NCBI RefSeq assembly: GCF_022163125.1
Contig: NZ_CP091881.1
Coordinates: 2,046,001-2,110,000 of the forward strand
DNA length: 64,000 nt
From: Paenibacillus sp. HWE-109
Lineage (GTDB): Bacteria > Bacillota > Bacilli > Paenibacillales > NBRC-103111
Direction: 5' to 3'
A program made the translations under genes and the position numbers. Numbering within the stretch: the first letter of the stretch is position 1; every line of letters starts with the position of its first letter. Positions 1-8,910 of this stretch are shown piece by piece. The notes under the pieces are model-generated. The model was not told the DNA's origin and made no database searches. It worked only from the letters and a program-made list of their open reading frames with translations.

Positions 1-330
1 CAAGCTTGTACGAATATGGAACCTCTGCTTATTAATCGCGTAGGCACTTGGGATTTAAGACCGGAAGCCTACACAGCTATTCCTAATCTGTTTCTTGCCG
101 CGGATTATGTGCGTACGAATACGAACCTTGCTACTATGGAGGGAGCGAATGAAGCAGCACGCCGCGCGGTAAACGCCATTTTGATGCAAGACGGGTCGAC
201 GGAAGAACTGTGTGAAATTTGGGATATGTATACGTTTGAGCTATGGAACATTGACGTTTTGAAGCCGTATCATCACCACGACAAGCGTCGCTTTGAAAAA
301 GGACTTCCTTGGGATGGCAAGCTTTTTTAG
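1..330 (+). CDS. FAD-dependent oxidoreductase, C-terminal end (partial)
   Basis: The reading frame is open from the first base, so this is the 3' end of a gene that starts outside the window; the ATG at 16 is internal. The visible 109 residues contain a stretch like the C-terminal FAD-contact region of phytoene desaturase/hydroxysqualene dehydroxylase-type amine oxidases: NLFLAADYVRTNTNLATMEG, then AARRAVNAIL. In that family this segment closes the dinucleotide fold over the flavin. The tail is rich in His, Trp and Lys. The substrate cannot be told from the fragment. The next gene starts 37 bp downstream on the same strand, so they may be co-transcribed. Confidence 0.72.
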   Translation, partial: QACTNMEPLLINRVGTWDLRPEAYTAIPNLFLAADYVRTNTNLATMEGANEAARRAVNAILMQDGSTEELCEIWDMYTFELWNIDVLKPYHHHDKRRFEKGLPWDGKLF

Positions 331-367
331 AGACGTACCTAGCTGCTTGTTTACCTAGGAGGATTGT

Positions 368-3300
368 ATGTTACTTTTGCCGGAATATGATTTGATCAGA
401 CAAATTTATCAAGGGGATCGGACCGTGCTTTTTCGCGCGATTCATAAGGTAACTTTGGAAAAAGTGATCATCAAAACACTGCGTTCAGATTTCCCTATTC
501 CCGCGGATATTGCTAGATTGAAACGAGAGTTTGAGATCGGCAGCATGCTGGACATACCTGGGATTGTTAAACCGCTTGCGCTGCCCAAACATCAGAATGG
601 TGTCGCGCTTATCCTAGAGGACTTCGATGGGGAGACATTGTCCGCTTATTTCCCTGTTTTTCGCCAGTCGCTGCAAACCTTCTTAACCTCTGCGATTCAA
701 TTAGTCAAAATCGTCGGGGACATTCATCAACGTTATGTCATACATAAAGATATTAAACCCAGCAATATTATTATAAATCCAGAAAAACAAATTATGAAGC
801 TGGCGGATTTCAGTATTTCATCGTTTACCAGAGAACGGCAGGAAATGCTGGATCCCTTGATGCTCGAGGGTACGCTCAGCTATATGTCTCCGGAACAAAC
901 GGGTCGAATGAACCGCATTATTGATTATCGTACTGATTATTATTCCTTAGGTGTTACGTTTTACGAAATGCTCACCGGGAGGCTTCCGTTCCAAACGGAA
1001 GATCCGGTTGAGCTGATTCACTCGCATTTTGCTGTGACCCCGATACCACCTGATCACATTCGGATGGATATCCCTAAGCCGTTATCGGATATTGTGATGA
1101 AACTGCTTGCCAAGAACGCGGAAGAACGGTATCAAAGCGCCTACGGTATCATTCAGGATCTTGAACATTGCTTAATGATCGTGAACTCACCAGATGAGAG
1201 GCAAATCTTTGAAATTGGGCTCTATGATATGACGGATATGTTTCAGATTCCGCAAGGATTGTACGGACGAGCCAAAGAAATTGAGAAACTGCTCCATGTG
1301 TATGGACGTGCCGTTCACGGTTCTTTGGAGGCCGTTTGGGTCACCGGCGATTCCGGTTATGGCAAATCCTTTCTGATCGCCGAAACGATGAAGACGATTA
1401 TGAAGGAGAATGGCTGGTTCTTGCCAGGCCGATTCGAGCCGAACAAGCAGCATGTCTCCTACCATGCGCTCGCCAAAGCGTTAAGACAGCTTGTGCGACA
1501 GCTCTTAACCGAAAAAGATGAACAAATCGCGGAATATCGCGGAAAGCTGCTCAGAGCGTTGGGCTCAAGTGGTAAAGTCTTGATTGATCTCATTCCTGAG
1601 CTCTTGGTGCTTATCGGCGAACAGCCGAGTGTCAAGCAGTTGCCGCCGCAAGAAACTCAGAATCGATTGCATTTTTTACTCCAGCAGTTTCTTTTTACTT
1701 TCTGTGTGAAAGATCGGCCGATTGTGTTGTTTCTCGATGATCTGCAATGGGCGGATGCCGCCTCCTTGCAATTTATTGAGCTGCTTTTGAACGATTCGCA
1801 AATGCGGCATTTCCTGTTCATCGGTTCTTATCGCAGTGAAAGCGAGAATTTGCTGTCCACTACGCACGTTCAATTGCTGGATAAGCTGCCTGTGCGGCTT
1901 GTTTCCGAGCGGATTTCACTCCAGCCACTGGAGATCGGAGCCATAGAGCTGCTTATCGCAGAGTCACTCAAGACCGAACAGCAGCAAGTCGCAGAGCTTG
2001 CACAGTTGATTCTCCAGAAAACAGGGGGAAATCCCTTCTTCGTCAAGCAATTCCTCACAGCCTTGTATGAGCAGAACTTGCTTACTTTCAGCTATGAGGA
2101 CAATCGTTGGATTTGGGATATAAAGGAGATTCAGAAGCTTAGAATTACAGATAATCTGATGTTTCTCCTGGCTGAGAAGCTGCTAAGAATGCCTGCCCGA
2201 ACGCAGCATTTATTGCGCTTAGCCGCATGCTTGGGCGCTTCCTTTGATCTCGAAGCATTGGGGATTATCGCGATGACGGGGTTCACAGAAGTTCTGCAGG
2301 TGCTGGAAATCTCCATTCAAACCGGCTTGATTATTCCGGTAGGAACCGACTACAAGTTCTATCACGACTCGCAAGGAAATTCAGCGGCACAAGATATTCG
2401 ATTTATGTTCGTGCATGATTCCATTCAAGAAGCCGTCTATGGTTCTATTGAGCAGTCTGAACTTCCGGACATGCATCTCATGATCGCCAATAAGCTTTTG
2501 GAGCTCTTGCAAGAGGAAGAAATTGAGCAGCGCCTTTTCGATATTGTGAACCATATGAACTTAGGTTCAGGACTCCTGAAGGAGCGGCAAGCGCTTATTC
2601 AATTGCTGGAGTTTAATCTCCGTGCAGGGCGCAAAGCCAAGTCTTCCAATGCCTATCGCTCTGCTTTGCAGTATTACAACAAGTCTTTGGCGCTGCTTAC
2701 GCTCGTAGAGGGAAAAGAACTTGCTGAACTTAGCTTCTCTATCCGACTTGAGAAGTCGGAAGTGCTTTATTTGAATGGTCAAGCCGATGAAGCGGAAGCC
2801 TCTTACGAGCTGCTGCTGTCAGACGCAGGAACGAATGAATTGAAGCTGGAAGTGTATAATCTGCAAGTTATTTTGTACACCAATGTCGGCAAACAGCACA
2901 AGAGTGTAGAAGTCGGACTCAAGGCTTTAGCCGAGCAAGGACTCCGTATTCCCAGGGAGCCGACCAGCGTGAATATCTTCTTAGCCTATATGAATTTGAA
3001 GGCGAAGATTGGACGCAAGAACACGCTGCAGCTGTATGATCTGCCGCTCATGGAAGACGCGTACATGACACGACTCATGAATTTAATGATGAGTATCGCG
3101 GTCTCCGCGTATTTCGTCAATACGAATTTATTCGTCCTCTTCATGTTTATCATGACCAAAAATGCCTTGAAGTACGGTAATTCCTCGGTGATGGCCTATG
3201 TGTATGGTTCCTATGGCTTGATTCTCGGATCGGGCTTTGGGGATTATCAACTCGGGTATCAGTACGGACAATTGGGCGATAGAATGAATACCCGATTTCA

Positions 3301-5563
3301 ATCCCATCAGTTCCGCAGCAAAAGCCATTTTTCATTCGGTTTATTCGTAACGCCATGGGTCAAGCCGCTGCAAGTCTGTTTGGAGCATTTGAAGGAGTCG
3401 TTCAAAAACGGGATCGAGGATGGCGATTTGGTTTTCGCTGGGTATGCCTTAACGTATCAGGTGTTGGCCAAAGATTTTCAAGGTGTCGCGCTTTCCGAAG
3501 TGCAGGAAGACCTCGCTAAACATTACCGTATTCTGGAACAAACCAATCATCATGATACGCTTCTCATGTTGGAAATGCTTCGTATGGTGATTCTGAATTT
3601 GGAAGGAAAAGCTGCAAATCCTTTGATTATCGGTACAGATGACGAGGAAGAAGATCGCTTCGTGCGCAAGCTGGAAATCCATCCGAATCAAGTCATTTTA
3701 CATGAGTATACCGTGAAAAAAATGATGCTGTACTATTTATTCGGTCAATTTGCTGATGCGGTTAAGATGGGGAAGAATGCTGAACCGATGCAGTCGGTCT
3801 CATTCGGTTTGTTCCATATTCCTGAGAACTTTTTCTACTATACGCTGTCGATTGCGGCCGTGTATAGAGGAGCTGCATTGGCTGATCAGCGGATGCATGC
3901 CAAATTGATCCGAAAAATGCTGCGCAAAATGGACAAATGGGCTGCCCATTGTCCAGAGAATTTCCTGCATCTTAGCTTGCTCATGCATGCGGAATGGCAT
4001 CGTGTAACAGGTCATATCCAGAAAGCGGAACTAGCCTATGAGCAGTCTATTCGGCAAGCGCGGGAGCAAGGTTTCATCCAACATGAAGCGATAGCCTGCG
4101 AGCTGGCCGGAAGGCATTACAAAGAGGCTGGCCGGGACAAAATCGCCAAGACTTTCCTCGTGGATGCTTACTACGGCTACTTAAGCTGGGGGGCAAAAGC
4201 GAAGGCCGATGAACTTAAAATGAGGTATCCAAATTATTTGACCTCTCTCAAGGAACAACAGGATTGGAGTACAACGAACATCAGCGATTATTCGCTGCAG
4301 GCGCTCGATTTCATGACGATCATGAACACATCCAGATCCTTATCCAGTGAGGTCAACCTGGAGCAGTTAATCAAGCGTTTGATGGAAGTCGTTACGTTCT
4401 CTTCCGGCGCAGAGCGAAGCGTCCTTGTGTTGAAAGAGAGAGACAGCTTACTTGTTGAAGCCGAGATGCTGGCGATTGATGGCAAGGATTCTTGTATGGT
4501 GAATGCGATATCGTTAGAAAGCAAAGATGATCTTCCGGCTTCGGTCATTCAGTTTGTGGCGCGCACCAAAGAAGGCGTCGTTCTTGATGATGCTACGAAT
4601 AAAGGATTCTTTACGCACGATCCTTATATTCGCGCATCCGAAGTGAAATCTATTTTCTGTGAGCCCATCCTGCATCAGGGAAATCTCGTCGGCGTTTTTT
4701 ATTTGGAAAATAACTTGATTCGCAATGCCTTTACTTCAGACCGCTTGGATATTATTAAGCTGCTGTCTGCGCAGGCTGCAATTTCCATCGAAAATGCAAG
4801 GCTTTACAATGACCTGGAATCCAAAGTGAAAGAGCGGACCAATGAGTTGATCTTGATGGAAACATCGCGTCGTGACTTGCTCTCGAATATTTCCCATGAC
4901 CTGGGTACACCCTTAACGAGTATTCAAGGCTATGTGGAAGCTATTCTGGATGGTGTGATTCAGGAGCCTGAGGAGCAGAGAAAGTATCTTTCAGTCGTCC
5001 ATATGCGAATTGTCGGTATTCAGCGACTCATTACAGATCTCTATCAGCTTAGCCGCTTGGAGACCAAACAATTCCATTTTCAATTGGCTCCGACCTCCTG
5101 TCAATCGATGGTTCGTCAGCTATTTGCCAAATATGAATTGGATGCAGCGAATGCAGGCATTACGTACACGCTGGATATGTCGCCGAATGATGGTGGAGAT
5201 GACTTGCTCTTGACCGTAGATACGGATCGTATTGAACAGGTATATGCCAATATTTTGTACAATGCAATTAAATTTACGGCTAGAGGCGGATTCATCAACG
5301 TGTTTGTGACGATTAGACCCGAACCGTTCGAACTGGTCGTTCGGGTAACCGACACGGGCGTAGGGATTAGTGAAGAGGATTTGCCGCACATTTTCGAACG
5401 CTTCTATAAAGTTTCCAAATCGCGCAGTACATCTGGTGGAAGCGGGCTGGGTCTTGCCATTGCCAAAGAAATTGTCCAATATCATGGTGGACAAATATGG
5501 GCGGAAAGCCGCCTCGGCAAAGGCTGCAGCATCTCTTTCTCCTTGCCCGTACATCGGATTTAA
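368..5563 (+). CDS. Giant Ser/Thr protein kinase - AAA ATPase - TPR - GAF - histidine kinase
   Basis: The protein has 1731 residues and a strong AGGAGG site just upstream. Domains in order: a eukaryotic-type kinase (about 10-270) with lysine K36 in VIIK, catalytic loop H126-K-D128, DFS instead of DFG at 147 and SPE instead of APE; a signalling ATPase with Walker A GDSGYGKS at 327-334 and Walker B LFLDDLQWAD; a long helical TPR-like middle (about 750-1300); a GAF domain (about 1320-1480); and a histidine kinase with H1510 in SNISHDLGTPL, an N-box (NAIKF) and G-boxes (DTGVGI, GSGLGLAI). There is no membrane segment, so it should be cytoplasmic. The architecture is known from cyanobacterial and other multidomain kinases. 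No response regulator is adjacent, so its output partner lies elsewhere. The signal, probably a small ligand of the GAF domain, is unknown. Confidence 0.9.
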   Translation: MLLLPEYDLIRQIYQGDRTVLFRAIHKVTLEKVIIKTLRSDFPIPADIARLKREFEIGSMLDIPGIVKPLALPKHQNGVALILEDFDGETLSAYFPVFRQSLQTFLTSAIQLVKIVGDIHQRYVIHKDIKPSNIIINPEKQIMKLADFSISSFTRERQEMLDPLMLEGTLSYMSPEQTGRMNRIIDYRTDYYSLGVTFYEMLTGRLPFQTEDPVELIHSHFAVTPIPPDHIRMDIPKPLSDIVMKLLAKNAEERYQSAYGIIQDLEHCLMIVNSPDERQIFEIGLYDMTDMFQIPQGLYGRAKEIEKLLHVYGRAVHGSLEAVWVTGDSGYGKSFLIAETMKTIMKENGWFLPGRFEPNKQHVSYHALAKALRQLVRQLLTEKDEQIAEYRGKLLRALGSSGKVLIDLIPELLVLIGEQPSVKQLPPQETQNRLHFLLQQFLFTFCVKDRPIVLFLDDLQWADAASLQFIELLLNDSQMRHFLFIGSYRSESENLLSTTHVQLLDKLPVRLVSERISLQPLEIGAIELLIAESLKTEQQQVAELAQLILQKTGGNPFFVKQFLTALYEQNLLTFSYEDNRWIWDIKEIQKLRITDNLMFLLAEKLLRMPARTQHLLRLAACLGASFDLEALGIIAMTGFTEVLQVLEISIQTGLIIPVGTDYKFYHDSQGNSAAQDIRFMFVHDSIQEAVYGSIEQSELPDMHLMIANKLLELLQEEEIEQRLFDIVNHMNLGSGLLKERQALIQLLEFNLRAGRKAKSSNAYRSALQYYNKSLALLTLVEGKELAELSFSIRLEKSEVLYLNGQADEAEASYELLLSDAGTNELKLEVYNLQVILYTNVGKQHKSVEVGLKALAEQGLRIPREPTSVNIFLAYMNLKAKIGRKNTLQLYDLPLMEDAYMTRLMNLMMSIAVSAYFVNTNLFVLFMFIMTKNALKYGNSSVMAYVYGSYGLILGSGFGDYQLGYQYGQLGDRMNTRFQSHQFRSKSHFSFGLFVTPWVKPLQVCLEHLKESFKNGIEDGDLVFAGYALTYQVLAKDFQGVALSEVQEDLAKHYRILEQTNHHDTLLMLEMLRMVILNLEGKAANPLIIGTDDEEEDRFVRKLEIHPNQVILHEYTVKKMMLYYLFGQFADAVKMGKNAEPMQSVSFGLFHIPENFFYYTLSIAAVYRGAALADQRMHAKLIRKMLRKMDKWAAHCPENFLHLSLLMHAEWHRVTGHIQKAELAYEQSIRQAREQGFIQHEAIACELAGRHYKEAGRDKIAKTFLVDAYYGYLSWGAKAKADELKMRYPNYLTSLKEQQDWSTTNISDYSLQALDFMTIMNTSRSLSSEVNLEQLIKRLMEVVTFSSGAERSVLVLKERDSLLVEAEMLAIDGKDSCMVNAISLESKDDLPASVIQFVARTKEGVVLDDATNKGFFTHDPYIRASEVKSIFCEPILHQGNLVGVFYLENNLIRNAFTSDRLDIIKLLSAQAAISIENARLYNDLESKVKERTNELILMETSRRDLLSNISHDLGTPLTSIQGYVEAILDGVIQEPEEQRKYLSVVHMRIVGIQRLITDLYQLSRLETKQFHFQLAPTSCQSMVRQLFAKYELDAANAGITYTLDMSPNDGGDDLLLTVDTDRIEQVYANILYNAIKFTARGGFINVFVTIRPEPFELVVRVTDTGVGISEEDLPHIFERFYKVSKSRSTSGGSGLGLAIAKEIVQYHGGQIWAESRLGKGCSISFSLPVHRI

Positions 5564-5568
5564 CTAGG

Positions 5569-5600
5569 AATATCTCACATATAATGTGGGATATTTTTTG
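5569..5600 (+). terminator. Rho-independent terminator after the giant kinase
   Basis: A 12-bp stem (5569-5580 with 5584-5595, one G-T pair, loop ATA) is followed by a T-rich tail. It starts six bases after the kinase stop. The reverse side has no T tract, so it serves the plus strand only. Confidence 0.8.
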
Positions 5601-5603
5601 TTT

Positions 5604-5942
5604 TTATGGTCGAATGGTAACTCTAGTATGAATAGGGACAAGCGCGGCAAGCTCTAAAACATCATCGTTGTGCATTCTAATGCAGCCGTGAGACGTTTGC
5701 TTCCCAATCGAAGAAGGATCGTTCGTGCCATGTATCCCATAGTGGGGCTTGCTGAGTCCCATCCAGAGAACGCCAAAAGGTCCACCTGGATTAGGTTGCT
5801 TGTTAATAATGTAATACTCGCCTGTGGGCGTTTTGGTAACCATTTTGCCAATACCAACAGGGAAGCCCCGTACGACTCGGTTGACATCCAGCAGGTACAG
5901 CTGGAAATCAGATAAGTCCACAATAATACGGTAATTTGGCAT
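5604..5942 (-). CDS. L,D-transpeptidase (YkuD fold), short cytosolic form
   Basis: A 112-residue protein that is almost only a YkuD catalytic domain. The hallmark pieces are HGTN (His71) and SHGCIRM with catalytic Cys87. Enzymes of this fold make or exchange 3-3 cross-links in peptidoglycan through a Cys acyl-enzyme. No signal peptide or LysM domain is present, unlike many secreted family members, so export is not explained. The ATG at 5940-5942 follows AGAGGTGA. It is transcribed against both neighbours and ends right at the giant kinase's terminator. Confidence 0.86.
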   Translation of the reverse strand: MPNYRIIVDLSDFQLYLLDVNRVVRGFPVGIGKMVTKTPTGEYYIINKQPNPGGPFGVLWMGLSKPHYGIHGTNDPSSIGKQTSHGCIRMHNDDVLELAALVPIHTRVTIRP

Positions 5943-5997
5943 GATAAGTTCACCTCTGTATATTCTATGTAAGAAGGTGTAAATGGAAATAAGCTTT

Positions 5998-6027
5998 TTC
6001 GAAATTCGAATTTACTTATGGTATACT
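5998..6027 (+). promoter_or_regulatory. Possible promoter of the alcohol dehydrogenase operon
   Basis: TATACT at 6022-6027 is a good -10. The only -35 candidate at fitting distance (18 bp) is the weak TTCGAA at 5998-6003, which is part of the small symmetric element TTCGAAATTCGAA. Inference only. Confidence 0.35.
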
Positions 6028-6061
6028 TCGTAGGAATTCAGTCACCAAAGGAGAAACAGAC

Positions 6062-7231
6062 ATGCAATCATTTGTACAGGAGAATCCAACCCGAATTTGG
6101 TTCGGGGAAGGTCAGATTAAGCAGTTACAGCAGGAACTTGGTTCCGCGGGCAAAAGGGTTCTGCTCGTTTATGGCGGAGGGAGCATTAAGGCGAATGGTG
6201 TATATAAAGCTGTCAAGGAACAGCTTGAGCATAGGCAAGCCGAGGTCTTTGAACTTTCTGGAGTAGAGCCGAATCCGCGGCTTACCACTGTTAACACAGG
6301 GATTGAGATTTGCCGTGATAATCAAATTGAACTCATTTTGGCCGTAGGCGGAGGCAGTGTGATCGATTGCGTCAAAGCAATTTCCGCAGGAGTTTATTAT
6401 GAAGGAGATTTCTGGGATATCGTTACACGCCAAGCGGTACCGACACGGGCAATCCCATTTGGAACGGTATTAACGCTAGCCGCGACAGGCTCAGAGATGA
6501 ATAACATATCGGTCATCACACATTGGGAACGAAATGAAAAACGAGGATGGAGCAGTCCGCTTGCTTATCCGACATTTTCCATTCTGGACCCGACTTATAC
6601 GCATTCGGTGCCCATGGACCAGACCGTTTATGGCATCGTGGATATGATGTCTCATGTGCTGGAACAGTATTTCCATAGGACTTCAAATACCACGATGATC
6701 GATCGCTTCATGGAATCCGTGTTGTTGACGGTGATTGAAGCCGCGCCGTTGTTGCTTGCCGATCTGAACAATACGGATCATCGCGCTGCGATTATGTATG
6801 CGGGGACTACGGCATTCAACGGATTGTTATCCAGCGGCACGGATGGCGGGGACTGGGCCTCTCACCAAATTGAGCATGGCTTATCAGCGATTTATGATAT
6901 CCCGCATGGGGGAGGCCTGGCGATCTTATTCCCGAACTGGATGCAGCATTGTGCAGAGGACGATCCCTCACGGATGAAAAAGCTGGCAATGAACGTATTC
7001 GGTATTGATTCGGCAGGTAAGACGGATTATGAGATTGCTTCAGAGGGCATCCTTGCGCTGCGTAATTTCTGGAACTCATTAGGCGCGCCGAGTAAGCTTG
7101 GCGACTATGGGATCGATGCCTCTCGAATCGATGAACTGGTGGAAAAATCATTTATGAAGGACAAAGTGGGGCAATATAAAATCATGACGCGCGAGACCGT
7201 CAAAGACATTTTGATGCGTTCGCTGTCATGA
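6062..7231 (+). CDS. Iron-containing alcohol dehydrogenase (butanol dehydrogenase/YugJ-like)
   Basis: 389 residues, the normal length for the NAD(P)H-dependent butanol dehydrogenase branch of group III alcohol dehydrogenases, which reduce aldehydes with a divalent metal. Visible features: the N-terminal NPTRIWFGEGQI, the nucleotide-binding GGGSVIDCVKAI, a metal-ligand region YGIVDMMSHVLEQYF, and the metal histidines in HQIEHGLSAIYDIPHGGGLA. The ATG follows AAAGGAGA. Its stop overlaps the start of the downstream exporter gene by four bases (ATGA), so the two are translationally coupled. The physiological aldehyde is not known. Confidence 0.92.
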   Translation: MQSFVQENPTRIWFGEGQIKQLQQELGSAGKRVLLVYGGGSIKANGVYKAVKEQLEHRQAEVFELSGVEPNPRLTTVNTGIEICRDNQIELILAVGGGSVIDCVKAISAGVYYEGDFWDIVTRQAVPTRAIPFGTVLTLAATGSEMNNISVITHWERNEKRGWSSPLAYPTFSILDPTYTHSVPMDQTVYGIVDMMSHVLEQYFHRTSNTTMIDRFMESVLLTVIEAAPLLLADLNNTDHRAAIMYAGTTAFNGLLSSGTDGGDWASHQIEHGLSAIYDIPHGGGLAILFPNWMQHCAEDDPSRMKKLAMNVFGIDSAGKTDYEIASEGILALRNFWNSLGAPSKLGDYGIDASRIDELVEKSFMKDKVGQYKIMTRETVKDILMRSLS

Positions 7232-8166
7232 AATATTATGCGTATGTATTGGCTGGTGCTTGCAGCTTTGGTCTTCTGTCTACCTTTGTAAAAAAAGCGT
7301 ATGAATCTGGTTTCCACGTAGGAGAAGTCGTTGGCAGCCAGAATGTGTTCGGCGTTCTGATGATGTGGATCTTAGTTCTGGTCGCAGCCAAATCAGCCAG
7401 AAGCAGCAGCACTTCCGCGCCTGCGAATTACCGAGTCGCGCCGCGGCAAGCGCTCATGCTGATGGCTATTGGCACAACTTCCGGCTTAACCGGTATTTGT
7501 TATTATGCAGCTTTGCAATATATTCCGGCCTCATTTGCAATTATTCTCTTGTTTCAATTCACATGGATGGGAATTGTTCTGGAAGCCATTATAGAGCGCA
7601 AGCGACCAGGCAAAGAGAAGCTGCTTTCGCTTCTTATTTTGTTTGTAGGCATCATCATGGCTAGTGGATATTTAAAAGGCGGCCAGGAAGCTCCGTCCTG
7701 GATCGGGATTCTGCTGGGCTTGCTGTCCGCGCTGACGTACGCGTTATTTATTGCTTTTAACGGCAAAGTATCCGCCCAAGTGGCACCGATTACGCGCAGC
7801 GCGATCATGCAATCCGGATCTTTAGTGCTGGTGATGTGTATCTTTCCGCCACATTTTTTGTTCAATGGCTCTCTGCATGAAGAGTTGCTGCCGTGGGCGC
7901 TGCTTCTGGCCTTTTTTGGCGTCGTCATTCCGCCGCTATTTTTTGCTATCGGTGTTCCTCGTATCGGAGGAGGGATGGCGACCATTATGAGTGCGGCCGA
8001 ATTGCCTACGGCGGTAATTATGTCATTCGTCGTGCTGCATGAAACCGTGAACGGACTGCAATGGCTTGGCGTGATTATCACGATGTTCGGGATCGCGCTG
8101 CCTGAGCTGCTTAAGCGAAGGAAACGGCAGGCTCTGAGGGAAAACGAAGGGAACAGCGGGCTTTGA
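7228..8166 (+). CDS. EamA/DMT-family membrane transporter
   Basis: 312 residues with about ten hydrophobic segments arranged as two EamA halves (about 1-140 and 150-295), typical of drug/metabolite transporters that export or exchange small metabolites. It overlaps the alcohol dehydrogenase by ATGA, so the pair probably acts together, for instance dehydrogenase plus efflux of its product (inference). The last 17 or so codons run into a short tandem repeat, and the stop codon TGA lies inside the second unit. The charged C-terminal tail (KRRKRQALRENEGNSGL) is therefore encoded by repeat DNA and may vary in length between strains. Confidence 0.85.
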   Translation: MKYYAYVLAGACSFGLLSTFVKKAYESGFHVGEVVGSQNVFGVLMMWILVLVAAKSARSSSTSAPANYRVAPRQALMLMAIGTTSGLTGICYYAALQYIPASFAIILLFQFTWMGIVLEAIIERKRPGKEKLLSLLILFVGIIMASGYLKGGQEAPSWIGILLGLLSALTYALFIAFNGKVSAQVAPITRSAIMQSGSLVLVMCIFPPHFLFNGSLHEELLPWALLLAFFGVVIPPLFFAIGVPRIGGGMATIMSAAELPTAVIMSFVVLHETVNGLQWLGVIITMFGIALPELLKRRKRQALRENEGNSGL

Positions 8167-8286
8167 GGAAAGCGAAGGGAACAGCGGGCTTTGAAGGAAA
8201 ACGAAGGGAACGGCAGGCTCTGAGGGAAAACGAAGGGAACAGCGGGCTTTGAAGAAAGCGAAGGAAATGGCGTGCTCTGAAGGAAC
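8115..8286 (+). repeat. 28-29-bp tandem repeat, about six units, across the exporter stop codon
   Basis: Six consecutive units of 28 or 29 bp start with CGAAGGGAAC or a one- to two-base variant and carry GCGGGCTTTGA or GCAGGCTCTGA in the middle. Units differ by a few bases. The array begins in the coding end of the EamA gene and continues about 120 bp past its stop, up to the terminator. Confidence 0.85.
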
Positions 8287-8300
8287 AAGTGTGCATACAG

Positions 8301-8338
8301 GTGCGCATCTCATCGTCAAGATGGGGTGTGCATTTTTT
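8301..8338 (+). terminator. Rho-independent terminator after the exporter
   Basis: A 12-bp stem (8303-8314 with 8320-8331, some G-T pairs, loop GTCAA) is followed by six T at 8333-8338. It ends the dehydrogenase-exporter operon just behind the tandem repeat. Confidence 0.75.
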
Positions 8339-8410
8339 GATATGCAACCATTCATATGTTTAGGTGTTAGGGTAAGCGAAGCCTACCGCACATTTAAATG
8401 AATTAATATG
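8339..8410. repeat. Dispersed AT-rich repeat, family C (single copy)
   Basis: About 60 bp resemble the stretch at 62485-62565. Both carry GGGTAAGCGAAGC followed by a C- and T-rich piece and then TTATATGTT or TAATATGTT, and both lie immediately behind a terminator and ahead of a family A repeat. No gene is seen in it. Confidence 0.5.
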
Positions 8411-8449
8411 TTGTGGAGTGATCGGGGAGTTACCCCAGCAGCCTCACGG

Positions 8450-8690
8450 AGAGGGAGGGAACTACAGAGTGTATTATAGCAAAAAGTGTTACTATAGCGA
8501 GGTTAGGGAACTACAGTACGCTATTTTGGTGAAAAGCGATATTTTTGTGAGGGTGAGGGAACTACAGTGCGCTAAATTGCTTTTTCAAGGGAAATTTGCC
8601 TCTTTTCGTGGAAATAAGACCCTGTAGTTCCGCTATCGCGGCAGAATCTCTACTATTTGTCGAAATAGCGTCCCATAGTTCCCTCAATAG
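8450..8690. repeat. Dispersed repeat, family B (GGGAACTACAG element)
   Basis: GGGAACTACAG occurs three times as direct repeats about 50 bp apart (8457, 8506, 8557), and the reverse motif CTGTAGTTCC lies at 8622-8631, so the ends form an inverted repeat around about 55 bp. The inner part (AAGGGAAATTTGCC, GTGGAAATAAGACC) is nearly the same as at 43785-43930. No reliable gene is seen; the short open frame here is repeat DNA. Confidence 0.75.
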
Positions 8691-8740
8691 GTTTTTTCGC
8701 TAATTAAAGGGGCGGCAAGCCGTTTTGCTTAGCACGCCAG

Positions 8741-8910
8741 AATGACGAGAAAATGGCTGCTTTGGAGATTTAATGAATTGAGTTGGCGCTAGCGAACAGA
8801 TTTTAGGTGGAAAGATGGTTGTTTGCTAGAAATAGCACATCTGGAATTCATTGGATTTTAAGAATGAGCGATTTAGGCTGAATAAAGGTTATTGAGTTCG
8901 GTGGCCTCTC
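8741..8910 (+). repeat. Dispersed repeat, family A (single diverged copy)
   Basis: This stretch matches the core of the 303-bp tandem unit at the right end of the window. Shared segments in the same order are GAGAAAATGGCT, GATTTAATGAA, TGAGTTGGCGCTA, AAATAG-ACATCTGG, ATTCATT-GATTTT, and the final GAATAAAGG-TATTGAGTTCG. It is more diverged than the array units and lacks the part with the CTGCAGGCT and CACAGACTTC motifs. Its right end runs straight into a dehydrogenase gene remnant. Confidence 0.75.

Noticed and set aside
8115..8286. Possible CRISPR array
   Set aside because: Units follow each other directly without unique spacers, and no cas gene is near.
8023..8355. Minus-strand open frames with PAVPFVF repeats
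   Set aside because: They are produced by the 28-29-bp tandem repeat read backwards and overlap the exporter gene and its terminator.
8418..8627. 69-codon open frame in the family B repeat
   Set aside because: It consists of repeat sequence (VRELQ- or YSKK-type residues), has no ribosome site and is not kept in the second copy.
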